Assembly (NCBI RefSeq): GCF_023856365.1
Contig: NC_064548.1
Location: 10,217,642 to 10,281,641, forward strand
Length of the DNA stretch: 64,000 nt
Source: Brienomyrus brachyistius
Taxonomy: Eukaryota; Chordata; Actinopteri; Osteoglossiformes; Mormyridae
Direction of reading: 5' to 3'
Numbering within the stretch: the stretch's first letter is position 1; each line of letters starts with the position of its first letter. The notes under the pieces were generated by a model, which searched no databases, was not told where the DNA came from, and was given only the letters and a program-made list of their open reading frames with translations. Below are positions 37,870 through 49,809 of the stretch, piece by piece. A program made the translations under genes and the position numbers.

Positions 37870-40800
37870 ATATTTATTTTTCAAACTTCACTCTAAAAGC
37901 CTTTTTTGGTAATTTGGTTAATATTGCTGGGAAAATATTTGATCTGCATCCCATTTGAAGAGGAACCAGATGGATTAGGGTAAAATAATATAGATTAAAG
38001 ATCCATATCTTCACTGTCTGCTTCTTCTCATCTTCCCGATAAGGCTTTAAGCTGTAAAATAGCTGGAAATTGAGGATGAGGTAGCTACAATGGCCAAACA
38101 GGGCCTCGGAGCTGGTTTGTTGGTCTGTGACTCCCTGGGTTGGCTTTTTGTTACCGGGTTTCCAGAACATTCTTGGTCACGGTGTCTGCTGAGCTCTCTG
38201 GGTGTCCATTTAGCCTGCTTTAGGCAATCGGGCGTGCCTTCAAATCCTCATCCCTCCAGAGGTTTAACCGCTGATACAGGCATGCTGAGAGGGGTCCACC
38301 GTCGTCCACTTTGGAAGCCGGACATCCAGGACACAAAAATGCACAAAAATCAGTAGGTGAAGATTTTTAGGTGAACTGACCAGATTCATGTATAGTGACC
38401 TTCTCCGTGCTTGAATGAATGTTCCAGGATGGTAATAAGACTCATTTTAATTGAGTTATTTCTGAGAATGTATTTAAAAAAAAGGTTATTTTTTATTACA
38501 AAATAAAGGACAGGACAGAAATGTAATGAAGCAATTACTGTATTGGTGTTTTCGGCAGCTCCTGGCTGATGGAGAGTTCATGTGCCTGACAGGACAATCA
38601 CGGCTTGTTGTGTTTTTTTTCTCCTTCTCCCTGTGGCACGCGATGCGTGTTTTGTGAGCACTGAGGCGGATAATACATTTCAGAGATGGATGCGGTGCTG
38701 ATGACCTTGCGAGGAGGCCCGTAGCTGAAGTGCGGAGTGACTTTAGTGCCAAGGGAGTGTAATAAACTAAATGGGGAGGAAGACGGCAAGGTCTGCACGG
38801 CATTTCGGGGCGGGAGGCAGCCCCCAGCTCCTCTCCCCCCTGCCGCTATGTCCGTCTGACTCTCCCACTCCTCACCTCTATGTCCCAGGTAGGAGATTCC
38901 TGTCAACTTCCAGAGAAACAGTGGCAGTAGGGTCACGTTAAATCATCCAGCGAGCTTTCTCCTGAGTCCGCTTTGCTCGTATTCTGTGTATTTATGCATT
39001 TATTTAAAAAAGACCTTTGTTAAGCAGACAGGTCAATGTCATGTGGCAGCACGTGACTCCAGGGCCCCAGAAGAGCGCCCCCCGCCCACCATATCGCGTA
39101 GTGCGTTTCTCTTTTTGGAGTCGGCCTCGGTGGCCGATTTCGAGTCGTTTCTCAGTGCGCTGCGGCACCTTAAAATAGTTCAAAGTGACTCTAGGAGGTA
39201 AGTAGGGGGGGGGGGGGGGGGGCTGGATTCCTTGAGTCCCTCCAAGGTGATTGCCCCTCCCCCCACCTCTGCAGCTGACTTCGGTGAAAGGGGGAGGGGA
39301 TTCGCCAGGCCGCAGAGGCCCCTCCAGGCCTGGCCTCCAGGCCTGGCAGCGAGTGGCTGCGTCACCACTATAAACTTAATGGGATTAGCTATCTCTGAAG
39401 GCTTGAAGTGCTCCCCTGGCAGCGGCACCCTGGCGCCATGTTCCATGGCAGATACGAGCCCCCCCCCCTGCATGGATGTGTTGCACTGTCCAGGGGGCAT
39501 TAGAGGGACTTTTCTGTAAACACTGGAGAGACAGAGACAGTGGGAACGTGTTTACATTCCAGCGTGCAGGAACAGCACGCACCCCCCCCCATACCTCGCT
39601 CTGCCGCGACTTGCCGTGTTGGCATGCCATGGGTTTATCATGCGTCCCTCACCCCCCCTTCCCCCCCTCCGACGGGCTGGGGCGTCCCCGTGATGACGGT
39701 CAGCTGTCAGTAGCTCTCTGTGCCTTCAAACACGTCCCCCACCCAGCCTCCCCCAGAGCTGCTGTGACAATGCTGCCTGTTGAGTGACGGACAGCGGGAG
39801 CTTACCGGTCCTCTCATTCAGGAGGCCGAACCCCATTCTCCCAGCCAGGGGATTGAGTCCGAGGGTGTTCATCAAGCGGCAGAGGTTAGCCATGGAGTCA
39901 CAGAGCGGAGACCTCTTGACCCCCCCCTGTCCCCCCCCACCCTGAAGGACTGAAAGCAGAGATGAAGCCAGCATGCTTGGCTCATTCATTAAGACCACCT
40001 TTAAAGTGCCACGTATGAGCTTTTAAAGACTCCTTTTACCAGTGACACTGCTGGGTCCAAGGTGATCATGGGTCTTGCCATCAAGTGACAATCATGATAC
40101 TGATGCAGGTTGACAGGACCGTTCCCCGATGAAGCCTGCTGTTCTGCGACCAATCAGGTTTTTGTCGGCCAGTTTTCAGGTAGAACGGTACGTGAGGAGA
40201 CAGTCCCCCTAATGCTTTGATGACCCCCCCATACACCCAGGGTCCCAGATGGGAGGAAGCGGCCTGGACACTTCGTGCTTTTGTTTGGCCTGCTGCCTTT
40301 GTTGGGCCCTTTCAGCCCCGACTCTGAAGTCCTCAATTTGGGAACAAAAGGCACCCAATTACACTGCACTGAGTAGAGAGCGCATCTAACCCCACCCCGG
40401 CTAATCCTCCTCCACCAGCCTGGGCCTTTCTGCTGCGCCCTCCTCTGCACTGGAAGCCTTTCAATGATTTCTAAAGGGGGGGGGGTTTAAGAAACCTTTA
40501 ATATGCATTTGTTTGTGCAAGGTGACCCTGTCCAGGAATTCTTGTCCTGCTCACATATCGATAACTAGCTCCTAACCTTTATTTTTTAAGTGCTTTGGTG
40601 CAGTCAGATATTCCTCGCTACTATGACCTCACGTCCCTGTAGTCTGTATTACTCCACTGTGTCCGTCATTCAGAGCAGTGTCCTCTGATGAAGAGTTTGG
40701 GTTTTTCCGCTTTCCTAAGATCCCTTCTGAGGCTGGAAAATGCTCCAGCTCAGCCTGCCCAGGAAAACCATCTGACGGAGATGGAAAGTTCAGGCCCGGA

Positions 40801-43800
40801 AAGTACAAATCCAGACCAAGATTTTGTTCCAACCAGCCAGTTAAGTATAAAGAGTCACAGCCACAGAGTACTCAACTGGTTGTTTGAAACAAAACCTTGG
40901 TCTGGATTTGTACTTTCTGGATCTTAACTTTCCTCCTCTGCCATCTGACTCTCTGAATCTAAGGGGTGGCATTCCAGCCCCCTCTGCATCTCTGAGCTGC
41001 ATTTTCCCTCCTGTTTTTGCTGGTCAGCTGCGCTGTTTAATTCAATTTCTGGTACAGTATGCCTGCTCCCAGAAGTGGCGCATTTCGCTCCCTTCCCTGG
41101 CCTACCTACCTCCGCTTATCCTGTTCCAGTCCAGCTCAGGAAGGAGCTTCAGGAAACAGCTGCTCTTCCTCCCGCTTGAAATGGCCATTCAAGCACCGGC
41201 ACAATTTCCCCGCCCGGAGACACGCAGAAATGGGAGCTGTCCCTGAGCTGCACGGCTGCCTGTGACGCTTACGCATTTTCAGACCTCCCAGTCCCCTAAG
41301 GTGAACGTTATACAATACAGAATCTCGTTCCAGAAAATAGCATTATGAATCACGGACATCACGATTGGGACTCTGATGTGAGACTGTCACATGAATGCAG
41401 CTGGTTCTGAACGTCTCCCTGTTTTCTTTTGGCAGAATCGTGCATTCTCTGGCTCCCTGTTCCCTCTCCTCTCGTGTGAAATAATCAAAAGAAGGGATTC
41501 ATCTACCCTTTTAGGACAGCGATTTGTGAACACAGTCTAGTAGGGCTCATCTAGAAACCGTTCTCCATAGCAGCTCTATAACATATGTTTGTTGGGAACA
41601 CGTGGGAGTTGTTAACATCATCAGAATTCTGCAATGTATGGTGGGGGGGGGGGGGTAGTCAGCTGACTGGGCTACTTCATGATCCATGTTAGAGGAGGAG
41701 AAGACCTGCCAGAATGCAGAGGGCCGCGGTGACGCCTGGAGTGGAGCCCTAATGCAGAAACAGAATTCTTATGGCTATATCTACAACTACGATAATGTAA
41801 TTACTATGGAATCTGGCTATGATTTGAAAGGAATTGACTTGCTTTGCTTGAAATAGCATAAGTTCTCTGCTGTTGGGCACTGGGGGGGGACACTGAGAGT
41901 CCTGCCCACCTGGCCTGGTGGGTGGGGGGGGGGGGAGAGAGAGACCTGAATCTGACTCCAGCATTCCTTCCTACTGCCTACATATGAGGGAAAGCAACGT
42001 GAACTCTCTTACCCATTAGCAAATGCTATTCTGTACTAGCAACTGTATGTTTGGAGGTTAATTATCAAGCAGAACGGGCTATTGTGATTACATGCAGTGA
42101 TAATTAAATGGCCGATTCCGGTTGGTCCCGACGGATTGTAGCATGGGCTCCGTGGATCATGAACCGCTGTCCTGAAGCTGAGCGTTCTTCATGCCTGACA
42201 GGAGTCTGGCTGAGACTGCCTTTACATATGTGCCCTTGAGAGGTAAAGTGGGCTATCCCACATTTCTGACCCCTACCCCCTTTTAATTGAATATTTTCAA
42301 TTAGATAAGTTGTTATTATGTAAGTCATACCTCTGTGCTACCTATGATATATATCAATTGTAGGGTATAGGCACACAGATTTTAAAAAAAAAATCAACTT
42401 TGAAGCTCATTTTTTCAAAACTTTGTTTTTGTGGGATAGCCCACTTTACCTCTCAATGGCACATGTATTCTTATATCCCCAAATTATCTCTCTCTCACCA
42501 TATTACACACTGATTTTTGTCCCTCTCTCTATTGCTGGTCTTACTTACCAGCAGATTTCACTGGAATATTCCACCAAGAGCTGTAGAAGGCATATTGGCT
42601 CTAAGTCAGAACTTCTTGCTCAAACAAGTTTTGTGCATGCAAAAGAAAGTATACAGACAAGGATACAGATGTGAGATGTTTAAATGCAGAACACACCTTC
42701 CGCATTGTTATTTGGAAATTACTGGCATGATCATCACCAGGTCTGTATCTCTGTTCTCCAAACTGAAGAGAATTAAATCTAGTGTGACGGTCTTAGGCCC
42801 CACCCAGTTTGATAGACCCACCCAACAACCAATCAGATCCATGCATCCCAAGCTCTGGCCCTGCTTCTGGTGCTCACATAGAGCCAGTGAGCACAGCATG
42901 TTTCCCCTACAGCCACTGCCCCCATTTCCGTGAACAGTTGGGGAAGATGTTTCTTTTGTTACCGAGAGTGGGGAGTGCTTGCCTTCCTCACTCAGTTCTG
43001 TTGGCGTCGCACTACTGTCTGGGACTTCATCAGACGCTCGCTGGCCCCCTGCATGCCGCTTCCAGACTGTCTGATCTCCTTCTGTTGGATCTGGGCTGTA
43101 TTTTTTTACATTCTCGGCATTTTTCTGACAGCTGTACAGTGTGTATAGTGCTGTGTGGTAAAACAAATAGAATGCATTTGCATTCAGTTCCTGTATGCTA
43201 ACTCGTGGGGGCTTGGTTAGGTTTTTATTTGTGTGTGTGTGTGTGTATGTGTGTGTGTGTGTTTTTATATTAATTTTTTGGCAGAACCTTCCGGGTTTTT
43301 TCCTGAAAACGGCTGACAGGATGGGGAAGCGGTCCACCCATGCCATTATCTGCTGAAAAGTTTACACACCGTATGCCCGCCCCCCCCCCCATTTCCTTCT
43401 AACGTGGAAAACAATGTGGTTTTTGGCAGCTGTGGGTGGGGGGGAACCAGGAGGGGGAGGGGGGGGTGTGCTCCGTGACCAGGTTACATCTCCAGGTGTT
43501 CGGGTTTGGCACTGGTTTTGTTTACGCTCGGGGGGGTTGTAGCAGATTGAGATTCAGATGGAGATCACTTTGCCCTGAGCGGGTAGGACATGAAAGCTGT
43601 CCTCAATGCACAGATGAGGCGTCACATAAACACACGTGTGGTTCTGATCCATAGTCCTGCTGTTTCTGAACCTATTTGTTCTGAAGGACCTTGAATTGTT
43701 GACAAGTCATCTTCTGCTTGGGATGATCGGGAGTGAAGTGGACTGTCTCCTGAGCAGACTTCCTCTGCAGTGAGGTCTCTCTACAGTTTTCTGCCTCGTG

Positions 43801-44030
43801 CCCCTAACCTCTCCTTTCTTCCAGAGCTGGGAATTTGGCGATGGAACAAATCTTACTGGAGGTGGGCCACAATAGCGGCCACTCTCCCGTCCTTCAATCT
43901 GTGCCGCATCCCACAGAAAATCATAAGAGTTAAGTGCAGTTCCGCAGGCTTAAAAATCATCCTTCTGGCAATTTCTCCAGTACCGCTGAGCATGCTGGCA
44001 TGTCATTCTTATCTTTTATCCATCTGATAT
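37870..44030. other. Long non-coding stretch with G/C runs
   Basis: It contains the foldback element at 40777, G runs at 39205-39222 and 41643-41655, and a (TG)n tract at about 43230-43262. The longest open frame (212 codons, minus, 42708-43346) runs through the TG repeat and is not supported. A GAG|gtaagt site at 39197 lacks a convincing exon. Confidence 0.45.
40777..40938. mobile_element. Foldback MITE, copy 2
   Basis: Same arms (ACAAATCCAGACCAAG), centre (AAGAGTCACAGCCACAGAG) and overall length as the element at 11820, with roughly 85% identity. Two dispersed copies show it is a transposed family and not a chance palindrome. Confidence 0.85.
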
Positions 44031-44039
44031 TCTAGATTG

Positions 44040-44690
44040 AGATTAAGTGTGAGACATTTGAGCGTCTCCCCGAGGAGAAGCGGCCGTGAATAACAGTGTT
44101 TGGAGGCTCTGACATACAGCTGTACAAGCCATTGTTTTCATTGCTTGAAATATTAGCCTGTTGCATTGTGAACGTGATTTTCAGCGACTCCCGTAGGTGC
44201 TATTAACCTGAGCATTTGAACCGTCATAAAGAACATCACCGAGAGAAGAATGTAAGAATGCTGTAAGCTTTGATTAATTTGGGGGTTTGTTTCGCGCATC
44301 TGTAACTGGCTGAACTCTGCATCAACAACATATAATAATAGGCGGCCATTACTGAGACCCATTAAGGGAAGACACTGCGCCGTCTCTTTTTTTTTTCCTT
44401 TTAGGTCAATATAAACATTAAGCTAATTTTCATTACAGCTCGGGTCGATGTGTGTGACAGCTCTGATTAAAGATGTCTCATGTCTCTGTGAAGTGATTTC
44501 CAGCACGACTAATCGCCACATGCCGCAGAGATTTGGTATTTCGAGCACCGCTCGGTTTGCATTTGCTATTCAGCTTGCGGGAGAACATAATGATTTGGTC
44601 AATATCTGTCTACATTGACCGCAGGGACCATTATTCTTAATGTGTGCTCGGTTCAGTGCTCTCCGGGGAAGGGGAGCAATCGGCCATTGG
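44040..44690. other. Repeat-free segment before CpG island
   Basis: Complex, balanced-composition DNA with no repeats or long frames, directly upstream of the CpG island. This is the sort of sequence in which conserved non-coding enhancers are found, but conservation cannot be judged from one genome. Confidence 0.3.
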
Positions 44691-44739
44691 ATGCTACGTT
44701 ACGATTGTCTGACAGTCTCTATTAGATTCCCTCCATCTC

Positions 44740-45860
44740 CGTGTGGAGCGCGCGCCGTCTCGGGTAATTAGCATTCCGCAGCGTGAGCGCGTCCCCCCCC
44801 CCCCCTTTTTTTTTATAGTCCCGTTCTGTGAGAGGCGCGGGATGCGCGCTCGCCGGCAGCGCGGACGAGACTCCCGCTGAAGCGTGGCGAGTCTGCAGCA
44901 AGTGCCGCGCGGTAATTGCGTTGGCACAGGGGTGCCGATCCGGGCTGCGGATGCGTCCCGCGCTGCCGGCGACCCAGTTACGCGCGGTATGATCGCGGCG
45001 CGGAGCCGGCGGCACTCACCTGGCACCCGCCTGCAGAGGCTCCTGCCGATTCTGCGGTCTGAAACCGCTTTGTCCCCCCCCCCCCCCGTTACCCCCTCCC
45101 GCCCTGCATGCTCTCTACCCCGAGTGGCTATCGTACTGTTCCTCCCATTCTGACTTCCCCCACACCCCCTCCTCTTCATCGCACGCGCCAGCCCCCCCCC
45201 CTCCTCATACACACACACACACACACACGCAGCTCCCGCTCCACCTCCTCTGGTACTGCAGCATCCAGCTTCCGAGCAGCGAGCAGCAAGGAGGCGTAGG
45301 ATTGCGAGCCGCCGGACGGCCAGCGGGCTGACCGGCGCTTAGCCACGTGTCGGGGGATCCCGGCGGCGGCAGCAGAGGCGCTCCAAGGGATGATTGACGC
45401 CCCGAGTGAGAAGAACGCTTCTCTGTGAAAAAAAGCCGGGGGGGTGGAGGGGTGGGGGGGTCCAGTTTCGGACGCTGTGCCGCATGCCTCAGGGGGAGGG
45501 GACATTAGCTACTGCTCCGTAGGACAGATCCGGTGGCCTTTGGTGCCGGTCCGGCGGGGAGGTTGCGATGGCCAGGCTCACCTGGTGTCTCGCTGCTGTC
45601 GTCAGCTGGGGCAAGTTCTTCTTCTCCTGCTTCTTCCCGCTGAGGGCCACCAGGAGGGACCAGGTAGGTGCCGTGTCCAAGCCGTCTCCCACGCGTGTCC
45701 GCACCGGGTCACCTTGCGTGTCCGCGGTAGTTCGGCTAAGCCCCCCTCTTTCCCACAAGCTTCCCCAGCTTGCTGATTTCCCCCCTGCCCCTTGCCCGTC
45801 CTCATGCTTTTCGCAGGTGTGTGTTAAAGGTCAGTCACATGACCTTGCTCAACCTCCCGC
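44740..45860. promoter_or_regulatory. CpG island around candidate first exon B
   Basis: Dense CpG dinucleotides and very high GC stand out from the surrounding AT-rich DNA (examples around 44880-45060 and 45300-45400). This is the classic signature of a vertebrate housekeeping or developmental promoter. It includes C runs at 44793-44805 and 45074-45087 and a short CA tract near 45208-45230. Transcription from the plus strand would supply the leader of the exon starting at 45568. Confidence 0.7.
45568..45663 (+). CDS. Candidate first coding exon B in CpG island
   Basis: 32 codons beginning MARLTWCLAAVVSWGKFFFS and ending PLRATRRDQ, then CAG|gtaggt, a strong donor at phase 0. The ATG has G at -3 and +4, a good vertebrate context. 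A hydrophobic core with cysteines precedes basic residues, fitting a signal peptide, signal anchor or palmitoylated N-terminus. It lies in a CpG island with a GC-rich leader. Two short upstream frames (45390-45428, MIDAPSEKNASL; 45484-45522, MPQGEGTLATAP) could dampen translation. No downstream exon is visible in the window, so the first intron would exceed 18 kb. Gene not recognised. Confidence 0.55.
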
Positions 45861-45999
45861 CTCCGTGCTTCACGTACTCGGGATCGGTGCGGTTTCGAGA
45901 TTCGCGCTGCGTTTCGCTTGTGAGCCGACTTGCGCCCAGCCCGTAACTCTGTCCGGCACATTATTATAAATCGGTTTTCAATGCCTCTTCGGTGTCCAA

Positions 46000-47570
46000 A
46001 TGCAATCTTTTTATTACTGATGGGGATGGTGTTTGTGGGGTCAGATATGCCCCCCTTAGGGGGCTGAGAGATTTTTGCACGCTGGACGATTTCCAGGGGG
46101 CCTGATGGTCTATATTGTGCAGGACTCACCTGAGCAAACAACCAGAAGCTGTCAAGCTGCCCGTTCGTAACATCACCAGTTCTGAGGGTTTGTCCATTAA
46201 CCTGGACAGTTATTAGGTACCTTGCGACTCCTGGGACTCAATTTGTGCTCGTTTGAGCCATTAGCGTACATTTAGGAGGCGACGGGTGCAGGCTGTGTCT
46301 GTTTGAATGTTCTATGCCCATGGCTCTCCCGCTCACGGCACCAGTGCAGCAGCCCCAGCGTTGCGGCAGCAGGACGACGCACTGTGAAATTGGAATGGAT
46401 TTTCCCTCTTTGCAGTCCCTGCCGCAGCCCCTTATCTCTTCTCCACAGCTCTCTGCCATCCCGCTCTGCCGTAGTCACCCCCCCGTGTCCCCGCTCTGCT
46501 TTCTCCTCCCTCATTTGCCTCTTCATCCTGTCACTCCAGGCCCCCCTACCCTCCCCCCATTTCCCCCAAACCTCGCCTCCTTTTGCCCTCCGAACCTGCC
46601 CCTAACCCTCCACTTCACACCCTGTCCCACCCCACAACTTAAATGCGTGACCCATTCTCTCCTATACCTCACACCTCCGCCCCCCTTTCAGAAATCCTTC
46701 CTCGTCTTATTTTACCAGCCGAACACATGCAGGTGGGCACGGTCCCCTCCGCACGCCCATGGTCACCATGGAGATGCCATGTCCAGGACCCGGCAGATGG
46801 TCAGCTTTGGTTAATTTCTCTTCAGTCATACTGGCCTGCATTTGATCCCCCGGACTCTGGAGTTATTCTCCAGATTAACACCCCTCTCCCCCCTCCTAGA
46901 CCCAGTCGCCCTTCTGCATCCCCAAATAAGACCAGTTTTAGAGTCTAGCAACTCTACTAATTGTTTTTTGTAATTACCTCTTCTTTAGGTTGTACTTATT
47001 TTTTTTTCTCCAACAAATTTTGTCTTCAGTCACCTTAACAACTATGCCCCCTGCTGGTAGAGTTTTCTCTATCTGGGCCCTGTCAAGGTGCCTCCTGCTT
47101 TCGGCTAGCTGAAGGACAGGCCGGCTGCGGTGCAACTCCGATGATAGGAGATCCCAAAGTGCCTCAGTCTGGAGACCCCCCCCCCCCACTTAGGTGCAGT
47201 GGAGTGCAGGTTCTCCATCCCCATGGCCTAACCGAGACAGCCATGCTCATTCCCATCAGAGGGGCAGACCTAATTTGAGAACCAGGACCTGAATCTGATT
47301 TCACCTTTTCCTTGCTGGAAAAAAGCTAACATTCAGCCCAGTTAGCAGATGTCATTCCAGTGCCTGGCAGGGCCTGGAATCAAGTTCCCTTCAAAATACC
47401 ACTGAGCACACAGACCTATTATACCATCTAACCACAGACGCCATGCTGGTCAGAAGCACAGCCTGACTCACCTGCAGGAGTCAGCTCCTACTGTGTAAAC
47501 TTCCAGTGAAATTACGGTACCGCAGAGAATGTGGTATCTGTGCAACTTGAGGTTTGGTTTCAGCAGCTTT
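46000..47570. other. C-rich DNA downstream of candidate exon B
   Basis: Pyrimidine-rich plus strand (46400-46920) gives open frames rich in Pro, Ser and Leu on the plus strand. These reflect composition. A C run is at about 47177-47187. Confidence 0.4.
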
Positions 47571-47577
47571 TGGGGGG

Positions 47578-47860
47578 TTGGGTTGTGTGTGGCTCAGTGG
47601 GTTAAACCTCTGTGGCAGTGTTTGAGGGATCGTCGGTTCAAATCCCATCATTGGCAACTTAGTCACATCTCCATTGGGCCCTTGAGCAGGGCCCTTAATA
47701 ATGCCCCAGGAGTACTGAATGGGCAACCAACCCTGCACTCACATCCTAAGCTTCAATATCACCTGTTTGTGCATGTGTGTCTTCAAGAGATGTGTAATAA
47801 CAGCATCATTTGTATGTACTGGTACATTCTGTCAAGGTGAATGATGCTTCATTTCAAGTT
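47578..47860 (+). mobile_element. tRNA-derived SINE
   Basis: A-box-like TGTGGCTCAGTGGGTTAAAC, B box GGTTCAAATCCC, then CATTGGGCCCTTGAGCAGGG and the end AATGATGCTTCATTTC. Head and core match the family; the tail region differs. Confidence 0.78.
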
Positions 47861-49639
47861 CTCAGCACAAATATGCCGACTTGGTGGGAACTTCTGTTGG
47901 ACTGTGAGCTGGAGAAATGTTGACAAGAGAACCTAAGCAACTTAGTCGCTGGCTTTTGGGTGACATCAAGTGGATGGATTAGTCCCGTTGAGGGGGGTGG
48001 GTGGGCTCTGCTGATTGTCAGTCACTGGTTTGAGGCTTGCAGAGGAGATAAGGTGGCCAGACAAATGGAGTGAAATAACCAGGATATTGCCTGCCACTTA
48101 TATCCACCTGAACGCATACCCCGCCCCCCCCAGAGGGGGAGTTTTGCCAAGCCGCACCAAGTGCAGTCATTAGCCTTTGAGGTCCCTAGAAACACCCCCC
48201 CCCCTTTAATTAAGGGAGAAAGCAGCAGTCTGTCCGGGGCTGGCCGCTCACACATGCAGGAGGATTGTGGGTAGGATGAAAGCTTAGCCAGTCGTTCTCA
48301 TCCTCTGGCATTAATCTCACTCTATTGGCACTTTAATAGCCCTCCTTGCAGCCTGACTCCGTTCTTTGTATTGAAGAGGACTAAGCACTTTTCCTCTTAT
48401 TTAACTAATGTCATCATGAGTCATAAATTTGGAGCTTTACGCCCGGGACCCCCAGTGGGGGTAGGGAAGTGTGATATGCGAGCAGTTGTGACGAATGTCC
48501 TTTTTCGTTCCCCGTCCTCGTTTAGAGATCCCGGCGCTGCTTGCCGGTGTTATTCGGGATTTCGGTCATCGGAGGGCTCGGTATAAGCCGGGCTGGGAAC
48601 GCGGCCTCTATAAAAGAGACAGTGTCTTGTCAGAGCTGCTCGGAGGGTCTCTGCTAGTTTTCATTAGCGCTCCCAAAGTAAATGAAATATTGATCCGGTC
48701 CACGGGTAAGGGAGACAACAGCATTACTGTGATTAGATTAAAAGAGCCTGCCTTCATTGTGCACTAGTCAGGCAAAGTCTGACAGGCTCTGTCTCTGCCA
48801 CAGGAGGACCTCTGCCTTTATTGTGTTTCCAGACAGCTTCAGCGAGTCAGCAATACAATTAACGGACGGAATCGTAGCTCTCGTTTTTCATTACCCTGTC
48901 TGTTGGCGAGGAACATTTCTGGTGATGTTAATTTCCATGGGACCGGTGCATGTATATCTATTTTTACTTTATATATTGGGCCGCTTTGCGCGGTCTTTGA
49001 TTCCTCGTGGCACTCGCTTGGGCTTTGAATTAAAGCTGGTGCAATTCACATGACCGATGATGAGAACCAGGAATGGGGCTCCGCTACGTGTCTCAGGTCT
49101 CCGACGTGAAGCAGAGGGGCGACCGGGAGATTAAATGGGAGTCGATTTTTAAACTCTGTGCTCACGGTCGAGGCATGTAAGTGATTAAAGTGAGCCTGAA
49201 ACATGGGGGCGAGGCTTTGAAGTCCGGGGAAGGCTTTCGTTAGCAGTGGGGGCTGGGGATTGCCAGGATGCAATGGGGGGGACCAGGAGGCCTCTTTGCA
49301 GAGATGCTGGAAAACGTGTACGTGCACGTGGGACGTTGGTGGGAGTGCCCCTGTTGCCTGGGGGGGGGGGGGGGGACTTGGCTTCCTACATCCATCAAGA
49401 AGTGAGGTCATTCTTCTACTTGAACGCCAACGGAGCACTATGCCGAGCAGCGGAGGAACGAATCAGCAGTCGGCTTTGCACGTGCAGAGAGGATAGTCAG
49501 TCCAGAGACCTCAGTTTCCCTGAGAGGACATCCTAGCGGCCCCACAAGGGGGGCAGAGCCTCTGTTACTCAAGAACAGGTTGCAGCAGTGGTCCTCATCA
49601 ACAACCTGCTTTTGCATCTTTATTTATGTTTGGATGCTT

Positions 49640-49800
49640 TTATCGAAAAAAAAAGAGGCAGCAGTCTCAGACAGTCTGGGAAATTGGGGGCTAAGGGCCT
49701 TTGCTCGAGGCCCCAGTGCTGAAAGCACCGTGCCAACTCTGGGCTTAGAGCTGGCAACCTTCTGATCTCAGACACTGTCCCAAACCCACACAACGCTCTC
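49640..49800 (-). mobile_element. tRNA-derived SINE fragment
   Basis: AAATTGGGGGCTAAGGGCC, CTCGAGGCCCCAGTGCTG and AGAGCTGGCAACCTTCTGAT follow the family order on the reverse strand. The B box is degenerate. Confidence 0.65.
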
Positions 49801-49809
49801 ATCTGAAAC

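Noticed and set aside
39120..39197. Possible exon before GAG|gtaagt (…ASVADFESFLSALRHLKIVQ)
   Set aside because: Good donor but no convincing acceptor or start, and a G run follows at once.
42708..43346. 212-codon open frame on the minus strand, the longest in the window
   Set aside because: It passes through a (TG)n repeat (giving His-Thr repeats), has no domain and no splice context, and its composition changes along its length.
44694..45224. 176-codon open frame on the minus strand
   Set aside because: It lies in the CpG island, where few stop codons are expected. It is Arg- and Gly-rich with no motif.
46303..46948. Pro/Ser/Leu-rich frames on the plus strand
   Set aside because: Explained by pyrimidine-rich composition; no splice or start context.
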